Counted from the stretch's first letter, positions 51,534 to 60,506 are shown. The stretch is DNA of 64,000 nucleotides from Shewanella sp. MR-4 (GCF_000014685.1 NC_008321.1:2849001-2913000), one strand, 5' to 3'. Made by a program: numbers and translations. Notes: generated from the sequence alone by a model not told the origin.

Positions 51534-52145
51534 CTAATCTTCATCCGTAAAATGATACTCAGACATCATATGGCCAAGTTCAGTGGATTTGGTCTTTAAG
51601 TAAGCTTCATTGTAACGGTTCTTACCGACTTGCAAGGGAACACGCTCAACCACTTCGATGCCAATTTCTTTCATCGCTTTGACTTTGCGAGGATTATTGG
51701 TCATTAAGCGTACATGCTTTACGCCAATTTGTTCAAGCATAGGTTGGATCATATCGTATTTACGCATGTCCGCTGGGAAACCTAATTGCTCGTTCGCCTC
51801 AACCGTATTGGCGCCTTTATCCTGCAACTCATAGGCACGGATCTTATTCAGCAGACCAATACCACGGCCTTCTTGGCGCAAATATAAGATAAATCCACTG
51901 CCGGTTTCGGCAATGTTTTGCATCGCGGTTTGCAGCTGGAAGCCACAGTCACAGCGTAAGCTGAACAAGGCATCGCCCGTAAGACATTCAGAGTGAATAC
52001 GACCTAATACGGGGGCATCGCTACTTAGGGTGCCAAATGTGAGGGCAACATGCTCTTTACCGGTTTCGGTATCTTCAAAACCGTGCATGGCAAAAACGCC
52101 CCAGGGAGTGGGTAATTTTGACGTCGCGACATATTTTATCGACAT
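51534..52145 (-). CDS. ribA: GTP cyclohydrolase II
   Basis: RibA (203 aa) opens the GTP ring in the first step of riboflavin synthesis. The zinc cysteines are in HSECLTGDALFSLRCDCG (about residues 53-70), the catalytic stretch is RQEGRGIGLLNKIRAY, and LMTNNPRKVKAMKEIG is typical. The length is normal. No FMN riboswitch consensus is visible upstream. It is the last gene on this strand before a 263-bp gap. Confidence 0.96.
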   Translation of the reverse strand: MSIKYVATSKLPTPWGVFAMHGFEDTETGKEHVALTFGTLSSDAPVLGRIHSECLTGDALFSLRCDCGFQLQTAMQNIAETGSGFILYLRQEGRGIGLLNKIRAYELQDKGANTVEANEQLGFPADMRKYDMIQPMLEQIGVKHVRLMTNNPRKVKAMKEIGIEVVERVPLQVGKNRYNEAYLKTKSTELGHMMSEYHFTDED

Positions 52146-52353
52146 GACTTAACCTTAACGACTACTCTCATTCCATGAGACGGAAGGAACATCCATAAAC
52201 AAAACGATGATTGGGCTCTTCGCCTACTGAGCGCCTATTCTAAAGCGTTTTCCGTGTTCACGAAATACTTTAGTAATTTAATCAACTATAAATCTAAGCC
52301 TGCGGCGCTATCACGGGTATAGCTCAATCTGTCGAACAACCATTCAAGGCGCT

Positions 52354-52380
52354 GCAAAATAGGCATGTGCCTTATTTTGC
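52354..52380 (-). terminator. Terminator-like hairpin after yibL
   Basis: GCAAAATAGGCA pairs with TGCCTTATTTTGC (one bulge). Leftward, the second arm ends in CTATTTTGC; there is no long T run after it. It is 29 bp beyond the yibL stop at 52409. Confidence 0.5.
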
Positions 52381-52408
52381 AACTCAATGAATAACTTGCC
52401 AATAAAAC

Positions 52409-52768
52409 TTAAAACTTAGCTGGCGCAAAACCTGTTACTTCGGTTAAGCCCATTTCGCGTCCTAATGCTGTCATAGGATGCACAACCACTAGGCCTTTGA
52501 CTGACTTTTTCAGTTGACCCATGTCGGCTTGCTCAGCTTTGGTGAGAGCGCGGTGGAATGGCAAGTGTTGAATATCTGTGCCTTGCTTTTGTAAAAGACG
52601 CGACTGCTGCGTTTTTACACTATTGATTTGCTTAGTGACCGCCGCAATATCGCGTTTAAATTGCGCCACAATAACGGCATCGCCACGTTGCTCTGCTGCC
52701 GCCAGTTTACGACGAAACTTATCTAACTTATCGTTAAGCTGCTGCAGTTCTTGCTTTAAATTCATCAT
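52409..52768 (-). CDS. yibL: YibL family ribosome-associated protein
   Basis: A 119-aa helical protein. The C-terminal half LTKAEQADMGQLKKSVKGLVVVHPMTALGREMGL is nearly that of E. coli YibL, which co-purifies with the ribosome. The N-terminal 60 residues are a coiled coil (LQQLNDKLDKFRRKLAAAEQR). Two adjacent ATGs (MM) are possible starts. Exact role unknown. Confidence 0.88.
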   Translation of the reverse strand: MMNLKQELQQLNDKLDKFRRKLAAAEQRGDAVIVAQFKRDIAAVTKQINSVKTQQSRLLQKQGTDIQHLPFHRALTKAEQADMGQLKKSVKGLVVVHPMTALGREMGLTEVTGFAPAKF

Positions 52769-52890
52769 TTTACCTTAAATTACTTAAGTGAATCCCAGTC
52801 GATATGTGCACCATTTTGGGCCTGAATGTCCGGGTCACTGTGTCAAGGTGTGGGATTATAACAGCAAGTTAGCGATCCTCGTTACCGCTT

Positions 52891-53352
52891 TTATAAGAAA
52901 CGGATCACCTGATTGCTGCTGCCACGATATGGCAAACTCGGATCGGCAAGGCTCTGCTCGAATTTACCATCCACCAGCACGTCCACATATTCCAGTACCG
53001 CACGCTGCTTATCCGTTAGCGCATCCCAGGTATAACCCGTCCACAGCCAAATATCTTTACCCGGACATTCGGTTTTCACCCGCTTTACTAACGCGAGGAT
53101 CCCCTCAAGGTTAGCTGGCAAGAGTGGATCACCACCAGAGAGTGATAAGCCACGGCGTACAATACGTTCATCCTGTAGATCGGCAATTAGCTTATCTTCC
53201 ATTGCCTGATCAAATAAATGCCCTGAGCGCACATCCCAAGTAGTTTGATTATAGCAACCTCGGCATTGGTGCTCACAACCTGACACAAACAGGGTTACCC
53301 GGGTGCCAGGACCGTTCACCACGTCAACGGGATAATATTGGTGATAGTTCAT
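52891..53352 (-). CDS. nrdG: Anaerobic ribonucleotide reductase activating protein
   Basis: NrdG (153 aa) is a radical-SAM enzyme that installs the glycyl radical on NrdD under anoxia. The 4Fe-4S cluster cysteines are SGCEHQCRGCYN (Cys-X3-Cys-X2-Cys), and LSLSGGDPLLPANL is a SAM-binding GGDP motif. The ATG at 53352 is preferred over one four codons upstream. It follows nrdD by about 105 bp in the same operon. Confidence 0.95.
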   Translation of the reverse strand: MNYHQYYPVDVVNGPGTRVTLFVSGCEHQCRGCYNQTTWDVRSGHLFDQAMEDKLIADLQDERIVRRGLSLSGGDPLLPANLEGILALVKRVKTECPGKDIWLWTGYTWDALTDKQRAVLEYVDVLVDGKFEQSLADPSLPYRGSSNQVIRFL

Positions 53353-53457
53353 TGCTGCGTCCACTTTAACGCCCAGTTTAACGACGGGCTAAAAATCAAA
53401 GCACAGTCGCCACCAGTGCAACTGTGCCAGTGTAACAAAACAAACAAGGCAAAAGTG

Positions 53458-55575
53458 TTACAAGTGTTTGATCCTGCGTTTCACTTCTTCTTGCTTGCCA
53501 TGGTTGAATGGTCTGGCGTCGGGGCTACCTAAGTAACCGCACACTCGGCGGGTAACGGACACTCGGCTTGGCTCATGGTTACCGCATTTAGGGCAAGTAA
53601 AACCTTTACTGGTACAGCTAAACTCGCCGGTAAAACCGCAGTCGTAGCATTCATCAATCGGCGTGTTAGTACCGTAGTAAGGCACGCGGCTATAACTGTA
53701 ATCCCACACATTTTCGAGCGCTTCGATGTTGTGCTGCATATTCGGGTATTCGCCGTAGCAGATAAATCCGCCATTGGCGATCGCAGGATATGGCTGCTCA
53801 AAATCAATTTTATCGTAGGGATTCACCCGCTTTTCCACATCCAAGTGGAAGCTATTGGTGTAATAGCCCTTATCGGTGACCCCTGCAACCACGCCGAATT
53901 GACGCGCATCGAGCTTGCAGAAACGGCTGCAGAGGCTCTCACTCGGGGTGCTATAAAGGCTAAACCCATAACCGGTTTCGGCCTTCCATGCATCGGTAGC
54001 CGCTTTAAGGTGCGCGACAATCGCCACTGCTTTTTCACGAAGCTTGGTATCATCAAATACATGGGTTTGTGTGCCATAGAGCGCATTGATGGTTTCATGC
54101 AAACCGATATAGCCTAATGAAATCGATGCCCGACCATTTTTAAAGATTTGGGCGATATCATCATCGGCGCGCAGGCGCACACCACAGGCGCCTTCCATAT
54201 ACAGAATCGGTGCAACTCTGGCTTTAACGCCGTTTAATCGTTCGATGCGGGTGTCTAATGCGCGGCGGGCAAGCAGTAAACGCTCATCTAAAATGCGATA
54301 AAATTCAGCCTCATCGCCATTGGCCTCGAGGGCAACTCGGGGCAAGTTTAAGCTCACCACCCCAAGGTTATTGCGCCCTTCATGAACTAGCTCGCCATTT
54401 TCTTTATAGGAGCCTAAAAAGCTGCGACAGCCCATAGGGGTTTTAAATGAACCCGTGACCTTTTCCACTTGCTCGTAGTTCAAAATATCCGGATACATGC
54501 GCATGCTGGCGCATTTAAGAGCCATTTGTTTGACATCGTAGTTGCAATCACCAGCCTTGTGGTTAATGCCATCACGAATCGCAAACACCAGTTTAGGGAA
54601 CACGGCAGTCTTACGATTTTTACCTAGGCCCGTCATACGAACTTTCAACATGGATTGCTGAATTAAACGCGACTCCCACGAAGTCCCCAGACCAAAACCA
54701 AAAGTCACAAAGGGCGTTTGTCCATTGGCGGTATGTAAGGTATTCACTTCATATTCAAGGGATTGGAAAGCGTCATGACATTCTTTTTCGGTGAGCGCCG
54801 TCGCATAGGCCTTGGCGTCTTTAATTTGCCAGTTAAGTGCCACTTGATAGTGTTTGTCATAGCTCTTCGCCACAAAAGGCGCGAGCACTTCATCAATACG
54901 ATTAATCGTGGTGCCGCCATAAATATGACTGGCCACTTGGGCAATGATCTGCGCCGTTACCGCCGTAGCGGTGGAGATGGACTTTGGGGTCTCAATTTCG
55001 GCGTTGCCCATCTTAAAACCGTGGGTCAACATGCCCGCCAAATCAATCAACATGCAGTTAAACATCGGGAAAAACGGCGAATAATCGAGATCGTGGTAAT
55101 GGATTTCACCAAGTTCATGGGCGGCCACCACATCCTTAGGCAGAATATGGCTCTTGGCGTAATGTTTAGCGACGATACCCGCGAGTAGATCGCGCTGGGT
55201 TGGGATCACTTTAGAGTCTTTATTGGCGTTTTCATTTAACAGCGCCGCATTGCTCTGCTCCACTAAACCACGGATTTCAAGATTGAGTTTACTGGTCGCA
55301 TCGCGGCAAATATCTCTGTCATGGCGATACTCGATATATACCCGCGCCAGAGACTTGTAAGGCCCTTCCATCAGTAGGTTTTCAACCGCATCCTGTAAAT
55401 GGTGGATCTCGACTTCTGCCAGATTGGCCACTCGCTCCCTCACACAAGCGGCAACCGTCGCGGCATAGTCAGCATCCTCTATCCCAACCGAGTTTGCAGC
55501 CGCTATCACTGCATCTCTTATCCTTGTTTCATCAAAAGGTGTGCGGCAACCATCCCGCTTGATCACGACTGGCAT
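53458..55575 (-). CDS. nrdD: Anaerobic ribonucleoside-triphosphate reductase
   Basis: NrdD (705 aa) reduces NTPs to dNTPs without oxygen. It has an N-terminal ATP-cone (VIKRDGCRTPFDETRIRDAV, residues 4-23), a C-terminal zinc site CYDCGFTGEFSCTSKGF with CPKCGNH, and the radical glycine at about 680 in RRVCGYLGSPDARP. A GAGAGGAAC ribosome site precedes the start. Two NrdR boxes and an FNR-like site upstream fit anaerobic and dNTP-level control. Confidence 0.97.
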   Translation of the reverse strand: MPVVIKRDGCRTPFDETRIRDAVIAAANSVGIEDADYAATVAACVRERVANLAEVEIHHLQDAVENLLMEGPYKSLARVYIEYRHDRDICRDATSKLNLEIRGLVEQSNAALLNENANKDSKVIPTQRDLLAGIVAKHYAKSHILPKDVVAAHELGEIHYHDLDYSPFFPMFNCMLIDLAGMLTHGFKMGNAEIETPKSISTATAVTAQIIAQVASHIYGGTTINRIDEVLAPFVAKSYDKHYQVALNWQIKDAKAYATALTEKECHDAFQSLEYEVNTLHTANGQTPFVTFGFGLGTSWESRLIQQSMLKVRMTGLGKNRKTAVFPKLVFAIRDGINHKAGDCNYDVKQMALKCASMRMYPDILNYEQVEKVTGSFKTPMGCRSFLGSYKENGELVHEGRNNLGVVSLNLPRVALEANGDEAEFYRILDERLLLARRALDTRIERLNGVKARVAPILYMEGACGVRLRADDDIAQIFKNGRASISLGYIGLHETINALYGTQTHVFDDTKLREKAVAIVAHLKAATDAWKAETGYGFSLYSTPSESLCSRFCKLDARQFGVVAGVTDKGYYTNSFHLDVEKRVNPYDKIDFEQPYPAIANGGFICYGEYPNMQHNIEALENVWDYSYSRVPYYGTNTPIDECYDCGFTGEFSCTSKGFTCPKCGNHEPSRVSVTRRVCGYLGSPDARPFNHGKQEEVKRRIKHL

Positions 55576-55607
55576 TGTTCAGTTCCTCTCCATTCCGATT
55601 AAAATTA

Positions 55608-55654
55608 ACACTACATATAGTGTTTACATAATCAATAAACACTATATCTAGGCA
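55608..55654. promoter_or_regulatory. Tandem NrdR boxes upstream of nrdD
   Basis: ACACTACATATAGTGT (55608-55623) is a 15/16 match to the NrdR consensus acaCwAtATaTwGtgt, and ACACTATATCTAGGCA (55639-55654) is a weaker 12/16 match. They are 31 bp apart start to start, the spacing NrdR sites normally have. NrdR represses ribonucleotide reductase operons when dATP is high. The first box ends 33 bp from the nrdD start codon. Confidence 0.88.
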
Positions 55655-55682
55655 ATTAAGCGGCATCGCCGCCTAAAATTCC

Positions 55683-55696
55683 ATGATCCAGATCAT
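55683..55696. promoter_or_regulatory. FNR/EtrA-type site upstream of nrdD
   Basis: ATGATCCAGATCAT keeps the core TGAT-N4-ATCA of the FNR consensus TTGATnnnnATCAA and is a perfect palindrome. It lies about 107-121 bp upstream of the nrdD start, upstream of the NrdR boxes, so it would suit anaerobic activation. Confidence 0.6.
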
Positions 55697-55820
55697 GATT
55701 TATGGGATGGATAAAAAGAACAAAGAAGAACTGTAGCTAAACCCAATGATCTCGGTTTTAAGCCTTGACCTTGGCCATAAAGCAAGATAGCGGACGCTAA
55801 AAATGGGAACCTATAACGGC

Positions 55821-55852
55821 AAAGGACCTTGGCTTAAAAGCCAAAGTCCTTT
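55821..55852 (+). terminator. Strong hairpin in the nrdD upstream gap
   Basis: AAAGGACCTTGGCT pairs with AGCCAAAGTCCTTT with one mismatch and a 4-nt loop, followed on the plus strand by GTTTTAAA. No plus-strand gene ends here. On the minus strand it lies 50 bp past the end of the gene at 55903, with no T run. It may end either that gene or a short plus-strand transcript. The rest of 55576-55902 holds only the nrdD control region. Confidence 0.4.
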
Positions 55853-55902
55853 GTTTTAAAAAAATATATTGCAGCTTGTCTAAAGTTAACCCCTTGTTAA
55901 CC

Positions 55903-56598
55903 TTAGCGCTTTGCTAAAGCAAGATAACTACTCAATTGCCCCGATGCCGACTGCTGCATTCCCATGGATGAGGCCACTTGCATGGTCGACTTAAGTCCCT
56001 GCCATAACTGCTTTTGGCTATCGCTCAGTGTGGGGTTGCTATTCAGATAATCGGTTAACTGGCCAAACACCTTGGTGGCTTTTTGTGCCAGCACAGGAGA
56101 TTGCGCATCGTCCATATTCGACAGCACGTTTTTAGCATCGACTAAGGTGTTGATCATCGGACTGTTTGGCGACTTTTCCGCCAAAGACTTTAGCTCGTCG
56201 TCGATAAAATCCTGCAAAGATTGCTTGCTAGGGTTTTGGCTCGGCAAACTGATACCGTTTTGCGACAGTCGATCGACCTGTGCATCGGACAAAATGCCGT
56301 CCTTTTGCAGCCGAGACACTAGGGCTGGGATATCTGACACACTAAACTGGCCATCGGCAAAAAAGTCCTTCGACATCGCTTGGATTTTTTGCGCCCTAAG
56401 CGCGCGGGGTGACAAGGCAATGTCATCGCTCGGTTTAGTATCAGTCTTAGGTGTATCCTTGACGGATGACTTAGCCTCCGTGCTGGACTCAGTCTTACTT
56501 GTGTCTGTCTTACTCGTGCCCGTCTTCTTGCTGTTCAGGCCATAGGCATCGGCAACACTGCTACGGTTCAGATTTAAGGCATTTAAAAGAGGATTCAT
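55903..56598 (-). CDS. Hypothetical Ser/Lys-rich protein
   Basis: A 231-aa protein of no recognised family. The N-terminal MNPLLNALNLNRSSVADAYG is followed by a low-complexity Ser/Thr/Lys/Asp segment (residues 22-62), then IALSPRALRAQ and a helical C-terminal region. There is no signal peptide. The ATG at 56598 is chosen because the conserved-looking N terminus begins there; a GTG at 56622 is possible. The IALS-(S/P)-(R)-AL motif resembles that in the FlxA-like protein at 50017. Confidence 0.5.
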   Translation of the reverse strand: MNPLLNALNLNRSSVADAYGLNSKKTGTSKTDTSKTESSTEAKSSVKDTPKTDTKPSDDIALSPRALRAQKIQAMSKDFFADGQFSVSDIPALVSRLQKDGILSDAQVDRLSQNGISLPSQNPSKQSLQDFIDDELKSLAEKSPNSPMINTLVDAKNVLSNMDDAQSPVLAQKATKVFGQLTDYLNSNPTLSDSQKQLWQGLKSTMQVASSMGMQQSASGQLSSYLALAKR

Positions 56599-56707
56599 CG
56601 TCAATAATTCGGCATCTAACACTGTGTGATTGAGCTAAAGCAAAAAATAAGCCAATCAAACAATCACTTGCCTAAATCAATATGTAACGATGAACCATCC
56701 CTGTCGA

Positions 56708-57655
56708 TTAACCTTTCCAAATTGCCGCTTCAATCAAGTGCGCCGCCTTAGCGACAGCCGCTTCTCCTGCGGCAATTGCCTCGTCGGCGCGGTGAAACTC
56801 CATAGTGCCGATATTAGCGACTTCAGGCACGACCAGAATATCGGGAGGATCACCCATCAAACGCGCCCGCTTATGACGCTGCTCTAAAATCCCCATCGAC
56901 TGTGACATTACCGCAATCATGCCAGGGTTAGATTTAGTGCCGAGGGAAAACTTGTCGGTTAAGCTGCTGACATATTCCCGCCCTCTCGCAAACAAATCCA
57001 TAAAGCCAGTTTCTTGGCGAGCGGGCATTTCATTTTCTTCCTTTGGCGCCTTATGGCTGGTCATGTTGACGGGCAATACCTGCAGCCGCCCAGAATGAAA
57101 CCCATGCAAATCAACGGCAATCACTATATCGACGCCCATAGCACGGCTCACAGACACGGGCACAGGATTAACAACGGCGCCATCGACGAGCCAACGCTCC
57201 CCTTGTCGTACGGGGGCTAATATTCCCGGCATTGAGCACGAGGCGCGCACGGCTTGGCGTAAATCACCATGGCGAAACCAGATTTCTTGCCCTGAATATA
57301 AGTCCGTCGCAATCGCCGCAAAGGGTCGGTCCAAATCCTCAATATTGATATCGCCGATACGCGATTGCAGTACATCGAAGACTTTCTCACCGCCGATCAA
57401 TCCCCCTTTACGCCAGCGAATGTCCATCAGTCCGAGGACATCCCAACTCGAAAAGCTGCGTACCCACTCTTCAAGCTCGGCTAAATGATTATGAGCATAG
57501 GCTGCGCCCACTAAGGCTCCTACTGAGCAACCGGCCACCTTATCGGGTTTTATCCCCATATTGGCGAGCCCATTAAGTACGCCAATATGTGCCCAGCCCT
57601 TGGCGGCTCCGCTTCCTAAGGCAATACCTATTGTCGGTTTTGTCCCTTTGCTCAT
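56708..57655 (-). CDS. rssA: Patatin-like phospholipase RssA
   Basis: A 315-aa patatin-family hydrolase. The oxyanion loop GSGAAKGWAHIG (residues 14-25), nucleophile elbow GCSVGALVG (Ser near 44) and DGAVVNPVPV catalytic Asp are all intact. The E. coli homologue is RssA, a predicted lipid hydrolase. The C-terminal region is longer and partly low complexity. Cytosolic, with no signal peptide. It is divergent from the DEAD-box gene. Confidence 0.88.
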   Translation of the reverse strand: MSKGTKPTIGIALGSGAAKGWAHIGVLNGLANMGIKPDKVAGCSVGALVGAAYAHNHLAELEEWVRSFSSWDVLGLMDIRWRKGGLIGGEKVFDVLQSRIGDINIEDLDRPFAAIATDLYSGQEIWFRHGDLRQAVRASCSMPGILAPVRQGERWLVDGAVVNPVPVSVSRAMGVDIVIAVDLHGFHSGRLQVLPVNMTSHKAPKEENEMPARQETGFMDLFARGREYVSSLTDKFSLGTKSNPGMIAVMSQSMGILEQRHKRARLMGDPPDILVVPEVANIGTMEFHRADEAIAAGEAAVAKAAHLIEAAIWKG

Positions 57656-57982
57656 ACTATGTTTCCCTTAACAACTCTATGATTTGAATAAGCTAAATTC
57701 CGCCCAGAACAGTGTCAATCATTAATGGTTTATTATTCCGCATGCCTAAGCAAAGGCCTGTATCCAACACTCTTCAATCGAGCATCATACACATCCATTG
57801 CGAGAAGGCGCGCACTAAGTTTGTTAGCAAGCAAATTGTTCGGAGTAAATGGATGCTCGAAATGAAGTCTGCCATATCAGCCGTAATTTAGCGGATCCAG
57901 TAAGATAATGACCAATCAAGATAGCTGAGCATAGTGATTTAAGGCTATAATCTGCCCTCACTCAGATTTAGGGGATATACCT
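57656..57982. other. Gap between rssA and the DEAD-box helicase
   Basis: 327 bp with no gene. It holds the two divergent promoters. Near 57780, CGAGCATC and AATGGATGCTCG show partial symmetry, but I would not call it an operator. Confidence 0.4.
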
Positions 57983-59332
57983 TTGCAGTTTACTGATTTT
58001 TCTCTGGACCAGCGTCTGTTACAAAGCTTAAAGCATATGGGGATTGCAACCCCAACCGCCATCCAGGAACAAGCACTGCCTATCGCATTGGCAGGTAAAG
58101 ATTTAATGGCATCATCAAAGACTGGGTCAGGTAAGACCTTAGCGTTTTTGTTGCCAGCATTGCAAAGGGTTATCTCCACCCGCGCTTTAAGTAAGCGCGA
58201 TCCTAGAGTACTGATTTTATTACCTACCCGTGAATTAGCCCATCAGGTGTATAGTCAGTTACGTTTACTGGTGGCGAACACCCAATACAAAGCCATTAGC
58301 GTATTAGGCGGTGAAAACTTTAACGATCAAGCCAAAGCACTGGCAAAAGAGCCACATTTTATCGTGGCAACGCCGGGACGCATCGCCGATCATTTAGAGC
58401 AAAAAAACCTCTTCCTCAATGGATTAGAACTGCTTGTCCTCGATGAAGCAGACCGTATGCTGGATCTGGGTTTTGCGCCGCAATTAAAAGCCATTAACGC
58501 TGCTGCCGATCATAAGCGCCGTCAAACCTTAATGTTTTCGGCCACCTTAGATCACAGTGAAATCAATGAGATTGCGGCAGCATTACTTAAAAATCCGTCG
58601 CATGTTGCGATTGGCGCAGCCCACACTGAGCATCAGGATATTACCCAGCGTATTTATCTGTGCGATCACTTAGATCACAAAGAAGCCCTGCTCACACGTC
58701 TGCTTAGCGATGAAACTCACAAGCAAGTGATTATTTTTACCGCCACCCGCGCCGACACCGAGCGCTTAGCGAGCAAACTCTCGGCGCAGGGTTTTGCCAC
58801 AGCCGCCTTAAGTGGTGAGCTTAAACAAGCGGCACGTAATCAGATCATGGATCAATTTGCCCGTGGCCAGCAGCAAATTCTGGTGACTACAGATGTGGCA
58901 TCCAGAGGCTTAGACTTACTCAATGTCTCCTTAGTCATTAACTTCGATATGCCCAAATTTGCCGAAGAATATGTCCATCGCATAGGTCGTACTGGACGCG
59001 CAGGCGCCAAAGGTGATGCAATCTCCCTCGTTGGTCCTAAGGATTGGGATAACTTTAAGAAAGTACAACTCTTCCTGAGAAAGACCTTTGAGATCAGCGT
59101 GATTAAGGGGCTCGAAGCTAAATTTAGTGGTTTAAAAGACAAGCCTAAAGCCGCCGCAGCTAAAGCGGTAACCAAGGCAGGAACAAAAACCAAAGCGAAC
59201 GCCAAGTCAAAAACCGTTAAAGCAGCTCCCTCAAGGGATAAACGCTTTATCACTGGGGTTGATGTGGGTGATGCGCCAATGCGTAAAAAACCTGCGGCGC
59301 CATTGCTGCAGGATCATGACGACGAGCGTTAA
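57983..59332 (+). CDS. DEAD-box RNA helicase (RhlE/SrmB-like)
   Basis: A 449-aa ATP-dependent RNA helicase. Motifs: Q motif TAIQEQALPIAL, I ASSKTGSGKT, Ia PTRELAHQV, II DEADRMLDLGFAPQLK, III SATLD, and VI HRIGRTGRAG. The C-terminal tail (about 375-449) is Lys/Ala-rich and probably binds RNA. The start is a TTG at 57983 behind AGGGGAT; no ATG fits as well. RhlE, SrmB and related helicases cannot be separated by eye. Confidence 0.9.
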   Translation: MQFTDFSLDQRLLQSLKHMGIATPTAIQEQALPIALAGKDLMASSKTGSGKTLAFLLPALQRVISTRALSKRDPRVLILLPTRELAHQVYSQLRLLVANTQYKAISVLGGENFNDQAKALAKEPHFIVATPGRIADHLEQKNLFLNGLELLVLDEADRMLDLGFAPQLKAINAAADHKRRQTLMFSATLDHSEINEIAAALLKNPSHVAIGAAHTEHQDITQRIYLCDHLDHKEALLTRLLSDETHKQVIIFTATRADTERLASKLSAQGFATAALSGELKQAARNQIMDQFARGQQQILVTTDVASRGLDLLNVSLVINFDMPKFAEEYVHRIGRTGRAGAKGDAISLVGPKDWDNFKKVQLFLRKTFEISVIKGLEAKFSGLKDKPKAAAAKAVTKAGTKTKANAKSKTVKAAPSRDKRFITGVDVGDAPMRKKPAAPLLQDHDDER

Positions 59333-59343
59333 TGATTTACTCA

Positions 59344-59368
59344 CGAGAGTCCATAGTGCAGACTCTCG
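59344..59368 (+). terminator. Hairpin after the DEAD-box gene
   Basis: CGAGAGTC / GACTCTCG, a perfect 8-bp stem with a 9-nt loop, 11 bp after the stop codon; no T run. Confidence 0.45.
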
Positions 59369-59430
59369 ATATTACGGGCGGGAATATGCTCCTGCCATAT
59401 GTAAGAAATGTTGATATTTAAAGGTGTAAC

Positions 59431-59868
59431 ATGCGAATTTGTGGTGTTGAATTAAAAGGCGGCGAAGCCATTATCAGTCTGCTGAGCTACGAAGGTGAAA
59501 CCTTCAACGTACCAAGCTGCCGTAAAGTGTCTTTTAGCGTCGCTCAATCAGCCTCAGCGGAAACGATCCGTGAATTTCACTTCGCTTTCCATAAGTTAAT
59601 GGAAGATTATAAGGTCGATGAAATCGTCGTTATCGAGCGCGAGCAAAAAGGCAAACTGGCTGGCTCTGCCACCAGCTTTAAACTCGAAGCCGCAATTCAA
59701 CTCGGCGATCTGCCGGTGACCTTGTTGTCGCCTGTTGCGATAAAGGAACAAAACAAGCGTAATCCACCTCAAGTTGATTTTGACAGCTTAGATCTCAAAC
59801 GCGTCCAACAACCCGCCTTTGAGGCGGCCTACGCTCAGCAAAATCGCCGTATCTTCGGTAAAGCTTAA
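59431..59868 (+). CDS. DUF3010 family protein
   Basis: A 145-aa protein of the DUF3010 family. RICGVELKGGEAIISLLSYEGE at the N terminus and VVIEREQKGKLAGSATSFKLEAAIQL near residues 70-93 resemble an RNase H-like nuclease or Holliday-resolvase-like fold, but no activity is established. Single gene. The conserved GVELKGGEAI is the family signature. Confidence 0.8.
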   Translation: MRICGVELKGGEAIISLLSYEGETFNVPSCRKVSFSVAQSASAETIREFHFAFHKLMEDYKVDEIVVIEREQKGKLAGSATSFKLEAAIQLGDLPVTLLSPVAIKEQNKRNPPQVDFDSLDLKRVQQPAFEAAYAQQNRRIFGKA

Positions 59869-59874
59869 GCGTGT

Positions 59875-59903
59875 GAGCTTAGCGCAACTGTAGCGCTAAG
59901 CTC
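59875..59903 (+). terminator. Terminator of the DUF3010 gene
   Basis: A perfect 11-bp stem GAGCTTAGCGC / GCGCTAAGCTC with loop AACTGTA; a short GTTT follows. Confidence 0.75.
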
Positions 59904-59924
59904 GTTTCCCCACAGCTAGAAACA

Positions 59925-60434
59925 ATGCAAACCTTAAAATATTTAAGCGGTTATAGTCCGGATATCCAACGCCAAGTTCAGCAACTACTCGAAGGTGGAA
60001 AGCTTGCGGATGTTTTGCTGCGTCGTCATCCCACGGTCCATGAGATCCGCAGCGACAAAGCTCTCTATGACTATACCCAAGGGATAAAAAATCAGTTTTT
60101 ACGCCAATCCTCTCCCCTGTCAAAAGTGATCTTCGATGACAAAATTAGCATGAGTCATCATGCACTTGGCTTACATTCTTACGTCTCTAGAGTGCAGGGG
60201 AATAAAATCAAGGCTAAGAACGAAATCCGTATCTCTTCACGTTTAAAGCGCGTCCCCGAACCCTTGCTCAGAATGGTGGTGGTACACGAACTCGCCCATT
60301 TAAAAGAGAAGGATCATAATAAAGCTTTCTATAAGTTGTGTACTTATATGGAGCCCGATTACCATCAATTCGAATTCGATCTGCGTTTATTGCTAACCTG
60401 TATCGACGCTAACCAATCGCCCTACTCAAACTAA
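59925..60434 (+). CDS. YgjP-like zinc metallopeptidase (DUF45)
   Basis: A 169-aa predicted zinc metallopeptidase of the YgjP-like (DUF45/M48-related) family. The catalytic motif VVHELAHLKEKDHNKAFY contains HExxH and a downstream His. The N-terminal part is less conserved. Members act in the cytosol and have few known substrates. It is a separate transcription unit behind the DUF3010 terminator. Confidence 0.82.
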   Translation: MQTLKYLSGYSPDIQRQVQQLLEGGKLADVLLRRHPTVHEIRSDKALYDYTQGIKNQFLRQSSPLSKVIFDDKISMSHHALGLHSYVSRVQGNKIKAKNEIRISSRLKRVPEPLLRMVVVHELAHLKEKDHNKAFYKLCTYMEPDYHQFEFDLRLLLTCIDANQSPYSN

Positions 60435-60491
60435 ATAAACTTTTTCAAGTAAGCTCGCATTTTTCTCGTCGATTTCTCACACTCAGTTGAC

Positions 60492-60506
60492 TGATAATAA
60501 TTTTCA
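60492..60506. promoter_or_regulatory. Candidate Fur box
   Basis: TGATAATAATTTTCA differs from the 7-1-7 Fur consensus TGATAATnATTATCA at one position. It is 54-68 bp upstream of the Cys-cluster gene at 60560 and downstream of the metallopeptidase stop codon, so control of the following gene is the straightforward reading. Confidence 0.65.

Noticed and set aside
52146..52408. FMN riboswitch upstream of ribA
   Set aside because: I looked for the conserved junction sequences and did not find them; only a hairpin after yibL is present.
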